DNA of 64,000 bases from G965237725 sp965237725 (lineage in GTDB: Bacteria > Pseudomonadota > Gammaproteobacteria > Arenicellales > Poriferihabitantaceae): the NCBI GenBank assembly GCA_965237725.1, contig OZ250151.1:4154001-4218000 (forward strand). Direction: 5' to 3'. Numbering within the stretch: position 1 is the stretch's first letter; every line of letters starts with the position of its first letter. Below, one piece after another: positions 26,059-34,903 of this stretch. Below the pieces are notes generated by a model. It saw nothing but the letters and a program-made list of their open reading frames with translations, ran no database searches and was not told the origin of the DNA. A program made the position numbers and the translations under genes.

Positions 26059-27435
26059 GTGAGAACAAGATTCCAAACCGAACCGATGACCCCTGGGGAA
26101 CGCAAAAGCGTAATTTCTCTGGGCAGCATATTCGCTCTGCGAATGTTTGGATTGTTCATGCTGCTCCCAGTAATGGCAATCTATGCTGAGAATCTGAGCG
26201 GGACAACACCTATATTGCTCGGACTTGCCCTGGGAATTTATGGCCTGACTCAGGCCATATTCCAGATTCCTTTTGGGATGTTGTCTGACCGGATTGATCG
26301 AAAATTGGCAATTACCATTGGATTAATTGTGTTTGCTCTGGGAAGTGCGGTTTCGGCATTGTCAGAGTCGATTTACTGGCTGATCATTGGCCGCGGCATC
26401 CAGGGGGCCGGGGCGATCTCCGCCGCGATTCTGGCGCTCAATTCAGATTTGACCCGTGCCAATCAGCGAACCAAGGCCATGGCAATGATCGGTATCAGTA
26501 TTGGTTTCACTTTTTTGTTGTCACTGATCCTGGCCCCCATGCTTCAGGGTATCATTGGGGTCAATGGCTTGTTCTGGATGATATCGACTTTAGCGCTGAT
26601 TGCCATTTGGGTTTTACACAAAGTGGTGCCCGACGTACCAGCGGCAGTGGAAACATCCAGCAAGGCCCAGGACGGGTTTAGAACTGCTCTGACAAACCCT
26701 CAGTTACTACAACTGGACCTAGGCATTTTTACTATTCATCTGGTCCTAACCGCGTTGTTTATCGTTCTGCCGGGATTACTTGTGGAAAAAAGTGGCATGG
26801 AATTATCCCAACACTGGAAAATTTATACGCCCATATTGCTGATTTCCGTTGCAGGTATGGCGCCGTTTGTAATCGCCGGTTCAATGCCGAGATGGGTTAC
26901 CCTGGCCTATCGCCTTGGGGCGATACTGATGCTGGCATCATTAATCTTGCTGTTAACAGGTGTAAATAACTCACTGACCTGGTTGCTGGTTTCGGTTATC
27001 CTGTTCTTCAGTGCATTTAATGCTCTGGAATCATTGCTGCCCTCATTGGTGTCCCAGATTGCAATGGAATCTGCTAAAGGCACAGCAATGGGTATTTATA
27101 ATACCTTCCAGTTTTCAGGAATTTTTGTGGGTGGACTGGGGGGCGGTTTGGCCTATGATCAATTTGGATTGGCAGGCGTATTTGGTTTTTGTTGTATAGC
27201 CGTTGGATTGTGGTTGGTGGTGGTTCTAATTTCGGCAAACTTTAAATTGACGGTGACCAAAACAATTCAAATTGGTGAGCTCAGCGACTCGCGGAGAAGC
27301 GAACTGATTGATAGAATAGGGCAAATCCAGGGCGTGGAAAATATAAGCATTGTGAACGGCGAAACAGTAGCTTATTTAGCGGTAGACGAAGCAGTTTACA
27401 ACGACGCCGACATTGAACAATTAATCAAGACCTGA
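26059..27435 (+). CDS. MFS transporter with C-terminal YAM domain (YajR-like)
   Basis: Twelve-helix major facilitator protein, 458 aa. MFS motif A is seen as GMLSDRIDRK between TM2 and TM3, and RGIQGAGAISAAILAL in TM4 suits the drug:H+ antiporter group. The last ~65 residues form a soluble ferredoxin-like domain (LSDSRRSELIDRIGQIQGVENISIVNGETVAYLAVD) as in E. coli YajR. Substrate unknown. GTG start; an in-frame ATG nine codons later is an alternative. Between uvrA and ssb, as in Pseudomonas and relatives. Confidence 0.88.
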   Translation: MRTRFQTEPMTPGERKSVISLGSIFALRMFGLFMLLPVMAIYAENLSGTTPILLGLALGIYGLTQAIFQIPFGMLSDRIDRKLAITIGLIVFALGSAVSALSESIYWLIIGRGIQGAGAISAAILALNSDLTRANQRTKAMAMIGISIGFTFLLSLILAPMLQGIIGVNGLFWMISTLALIAIWVLHKVVPDVPAAVETSSKAQDGFRTALTNPQLLQLDLGIFTIHLVLTALFIVLPGLLVEKSGMELSQHWKIYTPILLISVAGMAPFVIAGSMPRWVTLAYRLGAILMLASLILLLTGVNNSLTWLLVSVILFFSAFNALESLLPSLVSQIAMESAKGTAMGIYNTFQFSGIFVGGLGGGLAYDQFGLAGVFGFCCIAVGLWLVVVLISANFKLTVTKTIQIGELSDSRRSELIDRIGQIQGVENISIVNGETVAYLAVDEAVYNDADIEQLIKT

Positions 27436-27446
27436 GGAGGTCAATA

Positions 27447-27914
27447 ATGGCAAGAGGTATTAACAAGGTTATACTGGTTGGGAATTTGGGTAAAGATCCG
27501 GAAATTCGATATACCCCAAGCGGTGCGGCGGTGGCAAATATCACCCTGGCGACCAGTGAATCATGGAAAGATAAACAAACCGGGGAACAACAGGAACGTA
27601 CCGAATGGCATCGCGTTGTATTTTTTAACCGACTTGCTGAAATTGTGGGTGAATACCTAAAAAAGGGCTCCCAGGTTTATGTAGAAGGCAAAATCAAAAC
27701 CGACAAATATCAGGATAAAGAAACCGGTCAGGATAAATATTCAACGAGCATTGTTGCCAATGAAATGCAGATGCTCGGTAGTAGAGGCGGCGGTGCATCT
27801 GCTATGTCAGATAACACCAATTACGACCAGTCCGCCCCTGCGCAAAATACAGGGGGTGGCGCATCAAAACCCGCCGCTGTGGCTGATGATTTCGACGACG
27901 ACATTCCATTTTAG
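27447..27914 (+). CDS. ssb: Single-stranded DNA-binding protein
   Basis: 155 aa. OB-fold domain opens MARGINKVILVGNLGKDPEIRYTPSGAAVANITLATSE and continues with TEWHRVVFFNRLAEIVGEYLKKGSQVYVEGKI. A Gly/Ala/Gln-rich linker leads to the acidic interaction tip DFDDDIPF that recruits repair and replication partners. GAGGAGGTC ribosome-binding site directly upstream, 11 bp after the MFS gene. Confidence 0.98.
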   Translation: MARGINKVILVGNLGKDPEIRYTPSGAAVANITLATSESWKDKQTGEQQERTEWHRVVFFNRLAEIVGEYLKKGSQVYVEGKIKTDKYQDKETGQDKYSTSIVANEMQMLGSRGGGASAMSDNTNYDQSAPAQNTGGGASKPAAVADDFDDDIPF

Positions 27915-27921
27915 TGCTGAC

Positions 27922-27984
27922 AATTACAGGGACAGTTTACTTAATTCAAACTGGTCTTAAGGTAAGTAAACTGCCCATGTAATT
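27922..27984. repeat. REP-like palindrome downstream of ssb
   Basis: Two ~22-bp arms in inverted orientation: AATTACAGGGACAGTTTAC... at 27922-27943 and its near-complement ...GTAAACTGCCCATGTAATT at 27963-27984 (20 of 22 positions pair), with a ~19-bp loop. GGGACAGTTTACTTAATT-type motifs recur in many gammaproteobacterial genomes and are often linked to REP-associated (IS200-like) transposases; that is from memory. It may act as a terminator for ssb and marks the left edge of the GC-rich gene that follows. Confidence 0.7.
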
Positions 27985-28067
27985 CCCATTTTACTATGAT
28001 CAGCGGTGATCGAACGGGATAAACTGTTATAATCTCCGTTCCTAATTTGTCATTCTTGGAGCAAGTC

Positions 28068-29486
28068 ATGACGCCAACAATCCTGTGGATGCGCCGTCTG
28101 CCGCTTGTCCTCTTAGTTTGCGGGTTCTGCCTCCAAAGCGCTGGCGCTATTGAGGTTAATTCCACCGGTGATGTGGTGGCCGACGACGGCCAGTGTACTT
28201 TCCGCGAGGCTATCATAGCGGCCAATAATAATGTAGTCTCTGGTGTGTCGGCTGGGGAATGCGCAGCTGGCGTGGGAACCGCCGATACCATTAGTTTCAT
28301 TCTGACCTTTCCCGCAATCATCCACAACTTGCTCGTCTCGTTCCCTGACATTACGGAGGGGCTAAGTATTGTCGGTCCGGGTCCCGCCGATCTTACGATT
28401 GTCGGCTCGCATTTCGGGCGACTGTTTCACGTTGTCACAGCAGTTCAGAATGTGGACTTTTCCGGCATGACCCTGACGAACGGTTTTGCGCAGGGCGGGG
28501 CAGGCAGTATCAACTTTCCACAACAGGGCGGGGCCATCCTGGTAACAGGGTCTCCAAACCTTACTCTGACCAACGTTGTTTTCGATGGCAACCAATCCGA
28601 AGCATATGGCGGTGCAATCTCTATACGCTCGCAATCGGCGACCACAATCAACCGCTGCACGTTCAACAACAATATGACGCGAGAAAATGGTAGCGCATAC
28701 ACATTCAACGCTGGTGGGGCAATTTTTGCTGAAAGCGGTACCCTGACAATCGTGGACAGCACTTTTACCAACAATTCCGCTATGCGTCAGGGTGCGGGAC
28801 CTTCAGAAGATGGCCATGGCGGGGCTATCATGGCAACCGGCGGTACACTCAACATTGCACGCACAACCTTCAGTGGGAATAACGCGCTTGGTTCTGGAAG
28901 CGCGATTGCGTTCGGCATTGTGAACACTCAGAGTACCAATATCATGGCTTCGCTCGAACACCTGACCATCACCAACAACGACGGCGATACCGATAGTGAC
29001 GGTTTCGAGGGAGCGGCTATTAGCCGGATTTCCTTTCAGAATATCGGAACGATTACCATTACGAACTCGATTATTGCTGCCAACAAAACAGGTGGCGTAA
29101 TCGGCCCGGATGTCGCAACTGGTGGCCCTGGTACTTACACCAGTGGTGGGTTTAATTTGATTAAACGCGGCGGCTTAGCCACTGCGGATTTTCCCAATGG
29201 CACCCCGAACGCCAATGGCGACTACGTCGGAGCTGCTCTCTTAATTCACCTGTCGCCCCTCGGTAACCGAGGTGGACCCACTCAGACGCATTTTCCAATC
29301 CTTACTCCCAACAGTAACATCATTGACCGGGGTTTTTGCGCTGGCGAGAATCATGATCAACGCATCCGTGGAGCCACAGCCGTGGGGCCACGCATTGTAG
29401 ACCGAGCCGCATTTCCCAACATTAATGGAAGCGACGGCTGCGACATCGGCGCTGTCGAACACGGTGCTAGTACGCCGGTTTTATAA
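28068..29486 (+). CDS. Secreted right-handed beta-helix protein with CSLREA-type N terminus
   Basis: About 472 aa from ATG 28068, chosen because GGAGCAAG precedes it and a signal peptide follows (LPLVLLVCGFCLQSAGA). The mature N terminus reads IEVNSTGDVVADDGQCTFREAIIAAN, the CSLREA-type motif of secreted bacterial beta-helix proteins. About ten parallel beta-helix rungs follow (GGAI, TLTNVVFDGN, TINRCTFNNN and similar). The end resembles a choice-of-anchor Q tail (GPRIVDRAAF...CDIGAVEHG). Probably a cell-surface or adhesin-like protein. Its GC content is clearly higher than its neighbours, suggesting transfer. A TATAAT box near 28029 may be its promoter. Confidence 0.85.
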   Translation: MTPTILWMRRLPLVLLVCGFCLQSAGAIEVNSTGDVVADDGQCTFREAIIAANNNVVSGVSAGECAAGVGTADTISFILTFPAIIHNLLVSFPDITEGLSIVGPGPADLTIVGSHFGRLFHVVTAVQNVDFSGMTLTNGFAQGGAGSINFPQQGGAILVTGSPNLTLTNVVFDGNQSEAYGGAISIRSQSATTINRCTFNNNMTRENGSAYTFNAGGAIFAESGTLTIVDSTFTNNSAMRQGAGPSEDGHGGAIMATGGTLNIARTTFSGNNALGSGSAIAFGIVNTQSTNIMASLEHLTITNNDGDTDSDGFEGAAISRISFQNIGTITITNSIIAANKTGGVIGPDVATGGPGTYTSGGFNLIKRGGLATADFPNGTPNANGDYVGAALLIHLSPLGNRGGPTQTHFPILTPNSNIIDRGFCAGENHDQRIRGATAVGPRIVDRAAFPNINGSDGCDIGAVEHGASTPVL

Positions 29487-29759
29487 ATCGGATGGTAATT
29501 CCTTGCATATTACGATGCTGGCTTATGGTTGTACCACGGGATCTGGGGCGAATCCTCAAACACGCGTTTTCTCGCGGGACAAACATCCGCTAAATGCCGA
29601 TTCCTGTAATACTTACCAAAGTCAGTGAATGGCGATACTAGGGCAATTCTCGGACCTTCAGAGGTAGCTTTGCAAAGGTCAGCTTTTCATAGAAATGTCG
29701 GATAAAATCGTACCTCATTTCCCATTTTGCAAAATTGAATTCAAACTCTTACAATTAAT

Positions 29760-30206
29760 TTGATAAAATTTTTGAGCGCTACAGCAATTGAATTTGGTCT
29801 AGTTATTGGGATTACCTTGATTTGTTATTTGGTTCATCCCTGGCCAGATAGTATATCTATTGGTGGGCTGGTTTTATCCCTGGCCATATTATTCCTTGGT
29901 CAGTCGTTGATAAGGGACTTGTGGTTATTGGTTAAATCTCGGATCCAACTTAAACAATCTAACAACCAGCCACAGCCAATAATTTGTTTAGAATCAGTAA
30001 TTGGAATATCTACCGTTGTCATCGGTTGTCTGCTTATTTTCAGCCCATTTCAACATAACCTCATTTTAAATCCCACGATATGGTCGATTACAGTATTTGC
30101 GACCATGTTCAGTTGTTTTGTGCTCAAGGATTATGTCGTTGGTTGGCGACCCTGGCGGATATATAAGGATCCAGATCATATCAATATCGTAATTGGTTGG
30201 CGTTGA
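29760..30206 (+). CDS. Small integral membrane protein, unknown function
   Basis: 148 aa from a TTG start. Four hydrophobic segments (about residues 9-27, 34-50, 78-98, 108-124) are separated by short polar loops, with a conserved-looking basic/aromatic C terminus KDYVVGWRPWRIYKDPDH. I do not recognise the family. AT-rich like the rest of the chromosome, unlike the preceding GC-rich gene. Convergent with the zinc-ribbon gene. Confidence 0.6.
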   Translation: MIKFLSATAIEFGLVIGITLICYLVHPWPDSISIGGLVLSLAILFLGQSLIRDLWLLVKSRIQLKQSNNQPQPIICLESVIGISTVVIGCLLIFSPFQHNLILNPTIWSITVFATMFSCFVLKDYVVGWRPWRIYKDPDHINIVIGWR

Positions 30207-30250
30207 CGCCAGTGCCGGGGGTAGGGGCAGAGTATTGGCCAGGGTAGGGC

Positions 30251-31405
30251 CTAAAACTGAATCGAGTTTATCAATATTTCACCAAAATTGATTGAGTCCA
30301 ATGCCCCGGATTCTGCACCATAGTAACCAATAGTAAGCAAAACACATCCAGCAATAAATATCGCAAAGCCAATCTTGATCCAGCTATAGGGTCGATCACC
30401 CTGGACTTCGCCGGTTCGGCCATTGACCACAAATTGGAATATTTTCTTTCGAAATCGAAATCCCGCAATCCAGAATGGCAATAAAATATGTTTGAAGGTA
30501 ATGTTGCTATATTGGGTATCCGCCCGATTTATACGCTGACTGTCGCCGCCGATGTCGTTTCGTATGTCCTGCCGAATCACTGGATGCATACGCTGCTTGG
30601 CAATGTCGTAGCCCGGATCCAGATCAATTTTGTAAACTTCACTCTGGAATCCGCTGAGAAATTCTTCCTGGTAGGGAGTTAACTCATTTAGATCCCACGG
30701 TGCCAATTCCCTCGCCATGGACTTCGCGATAGAGTCCGTTGCATAAACCAGAACGTCATCGAATGCGCGCTGAACCGTGCCCGATGCAGGAGTCCAACGA
30801 ATTTTGTTGACCATTTTTGTGCGGGTGGTTCGTTGACCATTGACTACTACGGAGACCTGTTTTGGTACTTGATAGACGTCGCCGCGCTGTCCCTGATAAT
30901 GGGTTAGTGTGTCAGAGTCATAGGTCCAGTAGGGTACATAGACGCCGTTTAATGGCCGCTCCTTTCGCGCATAATTTTTGAGTTTGTTTGGTGCAAACCA
31001 GAGTTTTTTTAACCATTCACTATAAGATTGGGACGCCTGGCGATCTGAAACCTTGAACGGCAACACCGCCTTGGGTTGTATCTGGCGATGGGCAGTGGTA
31101 TCCACCACAATTCGGGCTCCACAAAATACACATTCATCCGAATGCAGATCCCGATCGAATTCAAATTCTGCTGAGCAGGCATGACATTTTACCGTCATGA
31201 CAATATCTTCAGGTGCTCCCGAAGGCAGGTGCTTTAGGGTTGAGTGAAAGTCGTATTCGTATATGGGATCACTGGAAACCGTGATCTGATGGCTGTGACC
31301 ACAATGGGCGCAACCCAATTCCATCGTCCCTGGTTGATAGTCCAACTGGGCACCACATTGCTGGCATGGAAAAGCATGTTGTGTGACGTCGATCCCCTCT
31401 ACCAT
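30251..31405 (-). CDS. Zinc-ribbon membrane protein of the SPFH/TelA/XpaC operon
   Basis: 384 aa. Two N-terminal zinc ribbons: CQQCGAQLDYQPGTMELGCAHC and CHACSAEFEFDRDLHSDECVFC (about residues 14-100). A central domain follows with VYVPYWTYDSDTLTHYQGQRGDVY. The C-terminal part has a transmembrane helix (FAIFIAGCVLLTIGYYG). Database entries of this type are sometimes mislabelled as PriA-related; nothing helicase-like is visible. Last gene of a four-gene operon, 20 bp after the SPFH gene. Confidence 0.75.
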   Translation of the reverse strand: MVEGIDVTQHAFPCQQCGAQLDYQPGTMELGCAHCGHSHQITVSSDPIYEYDFHSTLKHLPSGAPEDIVMTVKCHACSAEFEFDRDLHSDECVFCGARIVVDTTAHRQIQPKAVLPFKVSDRQASQSYSEWLKKLWFAPNKLKNYARKERPLNGVYVPYWTYDSDTLTHYQGQRGDVYQVPKQVSVVVNGQRTTRTKMVNKIRWTPASGTVQRAFDDVLVYATDSIAKSMARELAPWDLNELTPYQEEFLSGFQSEVYKIDLDPGYDIAKQRMHPVIRQDIRNDIGGDSQRINRADTQYSNITFKHILLPFWIAGFRFRKKIFQFVVNGRTGEVQGDRPYSWIKIGFAIFIAGCVLLTIGYYGAESGALDSINFGEILINSIQF

Positions 31406-31425
31406 GTGTCAAGAATCTTAGATGG

Positions 31426-32523
31426 TCATAGAGGTATTGCTGGGGGAATATGGGCCAGTACTGATTCTATTTCATCCATTTCGCTGGCTTTTCGCCACTT
31501 CTTCAATCCACCACGCCAGACCAGGGTTTTATGGGTTAGTGAGCCGTTTTCAGCTTGTTGTCTGAGTTCGTCAACTTCATAAGGCCCCGCACGCTTACCG
31601 TCAACTACAATATAGTATTGGGGCTCTTCAGGTATAGCTGGCGATGAAGATGAGGTATTTTCCGGGGGCGGATTCAAAGACTGCCCCAGCTTGTTGGCCA
31701 TTGCAAATCCCATGCCCATGGCAATGGCACCCGCAGAATCACCACCTGGGTTCTCTGCGGCTTTGGTCAGCGCTTCCGCAGCCTGAAACTGGGTATAGTT
31801 ATTCAAGTTGCCAACCATGCCTATGGAAGTTCGCTTGTCCAGGGCTTTTTCAACTTCTTCGGGAAGTGAAATGTTTTCTACCAGCAATTTGGTTAATTCA
31901 ACGCCATAGTCGTTGAATTCTGGATTTATACCTTCTCTTAGAAACCTGCCGAGATCATCATAATTTGCAGCCAGATCCAGGACGGGTATATCCGCGTTTG
32001 CTACAATTTCTGCAAATCGGGAAACTATCACATTGCGCAATTGATCGGTAATTTCATCGGTGGTGAAATAATCATCCGTCCCCGCTACCTCTTTTAAAAA
32101 CTTTGCAGGGTCGGAAATTTTTATGGTGTAAGTGCCGAATGAACGGATACGAACGCCCCCAAATTCCTTGTCCCGCATCATGATGGGGTTTTTTGTGCCC
32201 CATTTTAAATCTATGAATTGTTTGGTAGACAAAAAATAGACTTCCGCCTTAAATGGGCTGTTAAAACCATGATGCCAGGATTGCAGTGTAGTCAGTATGG
32301 GCAGGTTTGCCGTTTCCAGCTTGTACAGTCCTGGTGCGAATACATCGGCGATTTGGCCTTCATTTACGAAAACCGCAGTCTGGGATTCCCGTACGGTGAT
32401 CATGGCACCATATTTGATCTCATTATCTTCACGATCGAAGCGCTTTACCATTACATCTTCGGCATCGCTCATCCATTCGATAACATCGATGAACTGGCCA
32501 GTGATTATGTCCCACAATCCCAT
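31426..32523 (-). CDS. SPFH/band-7 family protein with C-terminal GYF-like domain
   Basis: 365 aa. The N-terminal two-thirds is an SPFH domain of the YdjI type (MITVRESQTAVFVNEGQIADVFAPGLYKLETANLP; ...FGTYTIKISDPAKFLKEV). A Gly/Ala-rich stretch, a Ser/Pro linker and then a GYF_2 domain follow (YYIVVDGKRAGPYEVDELRQ...TLVWRGGLKKWRKASE). SPFH proteins scaffold membranes or other complexes. Starts 2 bp after telA, so it is tightly coupled. With telA, xpaC and the zinc-ribbon gene it forms a recurrent set of unclear function. Confidence 0.82.
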   Translation of the reverse strand: MGLWDIITGQFIDVIEWMSDAEDVMVKRFDREDNEIKYGAMITVRESQTAVFVNEGQIADVFAPGLYKLETANLPILTTLQSWHHGFNSPFKAEVYFLSTKQFIDLKWGTKNPIMMRDKEFGGVRIRSFGTYTIKISDPAKFLKEVAGTDDYFTTDEITDQLRNVIVSRFAEIVANADIPVLDLAANYDDLGRFLREGINPEFNDYGVELTKLLVENISLPEEVEKALDKRTSIGMVGNLNNYTQFQAAEALTKAAENPGGDSAGAIAMGMGFAMANKLGQSLNPPPENTSSSSPAIPEEPQYYIVVDGKRAGPYEVDELRQQAENGSLTHKTLVWRGGLKKWRKASEMDEIESVLAHIPPAIPL

Positions 32524-32525
32524 GA

Positions 32526-33710
32526 TCAGGCCCCCTGTTTGTCCGTTTGTTTTTGGTCATTGGCCAGGTCTTTTGCCTGAACCTTGGCATGAGCTGCGGT
32601 CAAGGCGACTTTCAGTTCTGCTTCACAGGCTTCCAGCTGTACCACCGCATTGGATCTCGCTCGTTTGCCTTCATCGGCGATTTGCAAACTTTCTTCGATG
32701 GTCTGGATTAGTTTCTGGTTTGCAGTTTTCACAACTTCCAGATCAAACACACCACGCTCGATTTGTTCCCTAACTTCACGATTAGCCTGTTGTAGATTGT
32801 CCGCATTCTTTTCCAACAGTTCATTGGTCAAGTCTGTGGCTGCCTTGACGGTCTTAGCCGCGGCCTGAGAACGGTATATGGTTACCGCCTGAGCCAGTTG
32901 CTGTCGCCACAACGGCACTGTATTGGCTATGGTGGACTGAATTTTTCTGATCAGAGATTTATCATTTTCCTGAACCAGACGGATACTTGGCAAGGCCTGC
33001 ATGGTTACGGTTCGGGTCAATCGTAAATCGTGCACCCTTCGCTCCAGGTCATCCCTTGCAGTTCGTATGTCACGCAGCTTCTGGGCCTGGAGGACAACAT
33101 CTGAGTCTTCGGCAACTTTAGCCATAGGGGGAATGACCTCTTCGTCCAGTTCTTTGAGTTTTGAATCTCCTGCATGAATATAGTTTTCCAGATCGTTAAA
33201 ATAATCAATACTGGCGTCGTATAATCGATCAAGGGATGCGATATCGGTTAACAATGTGGTCTTGTGGGATTCCAGTCGATCGGTAACCGAATCGATTTGT
33301 TTTCTTATTTGCTCGTATTCCTGCAAAAATTTGACGACTGGCTTTACCCTGAAAAACAGCCGTGCAAAAAATCCGGGTTTGACCGCCAGATTGTCAGCAC
33401 CAAATCCCCTTAATGTTGCAACCATGTCATTTAAAGAATCAGCCGCGGGGCCTACATCTTTATTGCGTACGCCTTCAAGCATGTTGTCTGAAATGGTGGT
33501 CAATTGCTCCTGAGCCTTGGTACCGAAGAATATAATGGAATTGCTGTCGCTCATATCCACGCTATTTCTCATTTCCTCGATAGCGTTTTGATCATTGGTG
33601 TCCAGCTCTTCCGCCAGTTTAATATCACGTTCAACTACGGGCAGTATTTTCTCGGTAATAGCCACAAGCTCGGCATCATCGCTGTTAATTGATTCTTGAT
33701 TTTCTGTCAT
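32526..33710 (-). CDS. telA: TelA family (toxic anion resistance) protein
   Basis: 394 aa, almost entirely helical and coiled-coil. TelA-type features include FFGTKAQEQLTTISDNMLEGVRNKDVGPA, GFGADNLAVKPGFFARLFFRVKPVVKFLQEYEQI, and a C-terminal LVQENDKSLIRKIQSTIANTVPLWRQQLAQAVTIYRSQAA. TelA proteins were linked to tellurite and cell-envelope antibiotic resistance. The mechanism is unknown. It sits between xpaC (26 bp) and the SPFH gene (2 bp) in an apparent stress operon. Confidence 0.88.
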   Translation of the reverse strand: MTENQESINSDDAELVAITEKILPVVERDIKLAEELDTNDQNAIEEMRNSVDMSDSNSIIFFGTKAQEQLTTISDNMLEGVRNKDVGPAADSLNDMVATLRGFGADNLAVKPGFFARLFFRVKPVVKFLQEYEQIRKQIDSVTDRLESHKTTLLTDIASLDRLYDASIDYFNDLENYIHAGDSKLKELDEEVIPPMAKVAEDSDVVLQAQKLRDIRTARDDLERRVHDLRLTRTVTMQALPSIRLVQENDKSLIRKIQSTIANTVPLWRQQLAQAVTIYRSQAAAKTVKAATDLTNELLEKNADNLQQANREVREQIERGVFDLEVVKTANQKLIQTIEESLQIADEGKRARSNAVVQLEACEAELKVALTAAHAKVQAKDLANDQKQTDKQGA

Positions 33711-33736
33711 AGTATTCTCCTGTGGATATAATGGTT

Positions 33737-34618
33737 CTAAATTACACCTTCATGTTTAAGCTGTGCTTCCAGGACTTCGATTTTTATGTCCAGGTCCAAA
33801 ATATTGTTTTCCAGTAATTTAGCATGTTGTTCTTCGATTACCGACTCAATGGTATCAAGTACATTACGAAAATTCTGCTCTAATTCGAAATTATCATCAT
33901 CGTTGTGAGACGCCGCGTATTGGGTCGATACGGTTCGTGCACCTTTAAGATACACTTTTAAAAACTTACGCGCGCGTCTTAAGTCTTTGGGGTCTTTTTC
34001 AATTAATTCCAGTATTCCCCGGGTTTTTTTCGATATCCGCGACAGTCTGTTTTTGAGTTCATGGTTTTTAATTCGTTTTGCAGAGCGATCAATCTCTTCG
34101 ATGTTGTTTTCAGCTTCCTCAAAAATTTCAACCAGTTCTTCCGTGGTTACACCAACCAGGCTGGTATTTTTATTTTTATCGTGTTGAGGATCAAATCCGT
34201 AACGTAGCAAGATACCTGAAAATGCAATAAGTGCAGCAATAGTGGAGATAAAAATATCGTGTGACTGTAAAAACACAGCAATGACAAATACACTGCATCC
34301 CGTTAGTGTGGCCGCAGTATATCGCCATGGGAATCGGCTAGACCGAAACCATTTTCGGCGATTTGATTCCCATTCATAATAGTGGGCACGCTTTAGCAAC
34401 CAGGCAGATATCCATAATCCACCCAGAGATGAAAGTGATGCCAGCAGTTGCACAAGCTGTCCTGCGACCAGGCTTTGAATAATCACAACCAGCAAGGGTA
34501 GGGGGAGCAGAAATAGTAACATCGGCCCAATGCCGGGGCGGGACTGTTTATGTTTTCTGAATGGGATTGGCATAGGCGATATCAGTTTAACCTGGCCATA
34601 AGGCTTTAACAGCCGCAT
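33737..34618 (-). CDS. xpaC: XpaC-like (5-bromo-4-chloroindolyl phosphate hydrolysis) protein
   Basis: 293 aa from the outermost ATG; an internal ATG at 34573 (MPIPFRKHKQSRPG) is a plausible alternative. Two pairs of hydrophobic helices in the first half (LLFLLPLPLLVVIIQSL, and the IALIAFSGILLRYG region), followed by a coiled-coil region with DRSAKRIKNHELKNRLSRISKKTRGILELIEKDPKDLRRARKFLKVYL. This matches the XpaC/TelA partner family. First or second gene of the operon; a small ORF overlaps its 5' end. Confidence 0.82.
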   Translation of the reverse strand: MRLLKPYGQVKLISPMPIPFRKHKQSRPGIGPMLLFLLPLPLLVVIIQSLVAGQLVQLLASLSSLGGLWISAWLLKRAHYYEWESNRRKWFRSSRFPWRYTAATLTGCSVFVIAVFLQSHDIFISTIAALIAFSGILLRYGFDPQHDKNKNTSLVGVTTEELVEIFEEAENNIEEIDRSAKRIKNHELKNRLSRISKKTRGILELIEKDPKDLRRARKFLKVYLKGARTVSTQYAASHNDDDNFELEQNFRNVLDTIESVIEEQHAKLLENNILDLDIKIEVLEAQLKHEGVI

Positions 34619-34742
34619 CGCAGCTACTCAGATTCACTGTAATGAATAATAAAAACAGCCCCAGCATTGATTTCCAGCTTCGTGCCACGGCCTTTGCCGA
34701 GTTAGTCGAATTTCCCTTTGGTTGAGCCGATTGGTTTACCAT
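34587..34742 (-). CDS. Possible small membrane protein upstream of xpaC
   Basis: 51 aa from ATG 34742 (MVNQSAQPKG...), with one hydrophobic segment SMLGLFLLFITVNLSS. If xpaC starts at 34573 the two do not overlap (13 bp apart), which is operon-like. If xpaC starts at 34618 they overlap by 32 bp. No strong Shine-Dalgarno. It could be an unrecognised small subunit of the TelA system or a chance ORF. Confidence 0.35.
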   Translation of the reverse strand: MVNQSAQPKGNSTNSAKAVARSWKSMLGLFLLFITVNLSSCDAAVKALWPG

Positions 34743-34903
34743 GTTCAATATGCGTGAATGAAATCGTAGTTTAGCGTTGCAAACCATAGAGTATAACAAT
34801 CTTTCCCTAACCGTCTGTGAAAATGGGCAGAACTGGTTGATATCCTCTTACAGAAGTAGCTGTGGTAAATTATCAACACAGAATTTGATTGGAGTTAAGC
34901 ATT

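Noticed and set aside
31426..32523. SPFH protein as a phage virion component
   Set aside because: Some databases label this family virion core protein, but no phage genes surround it and the SPFH plus GYF domain layout explains it.
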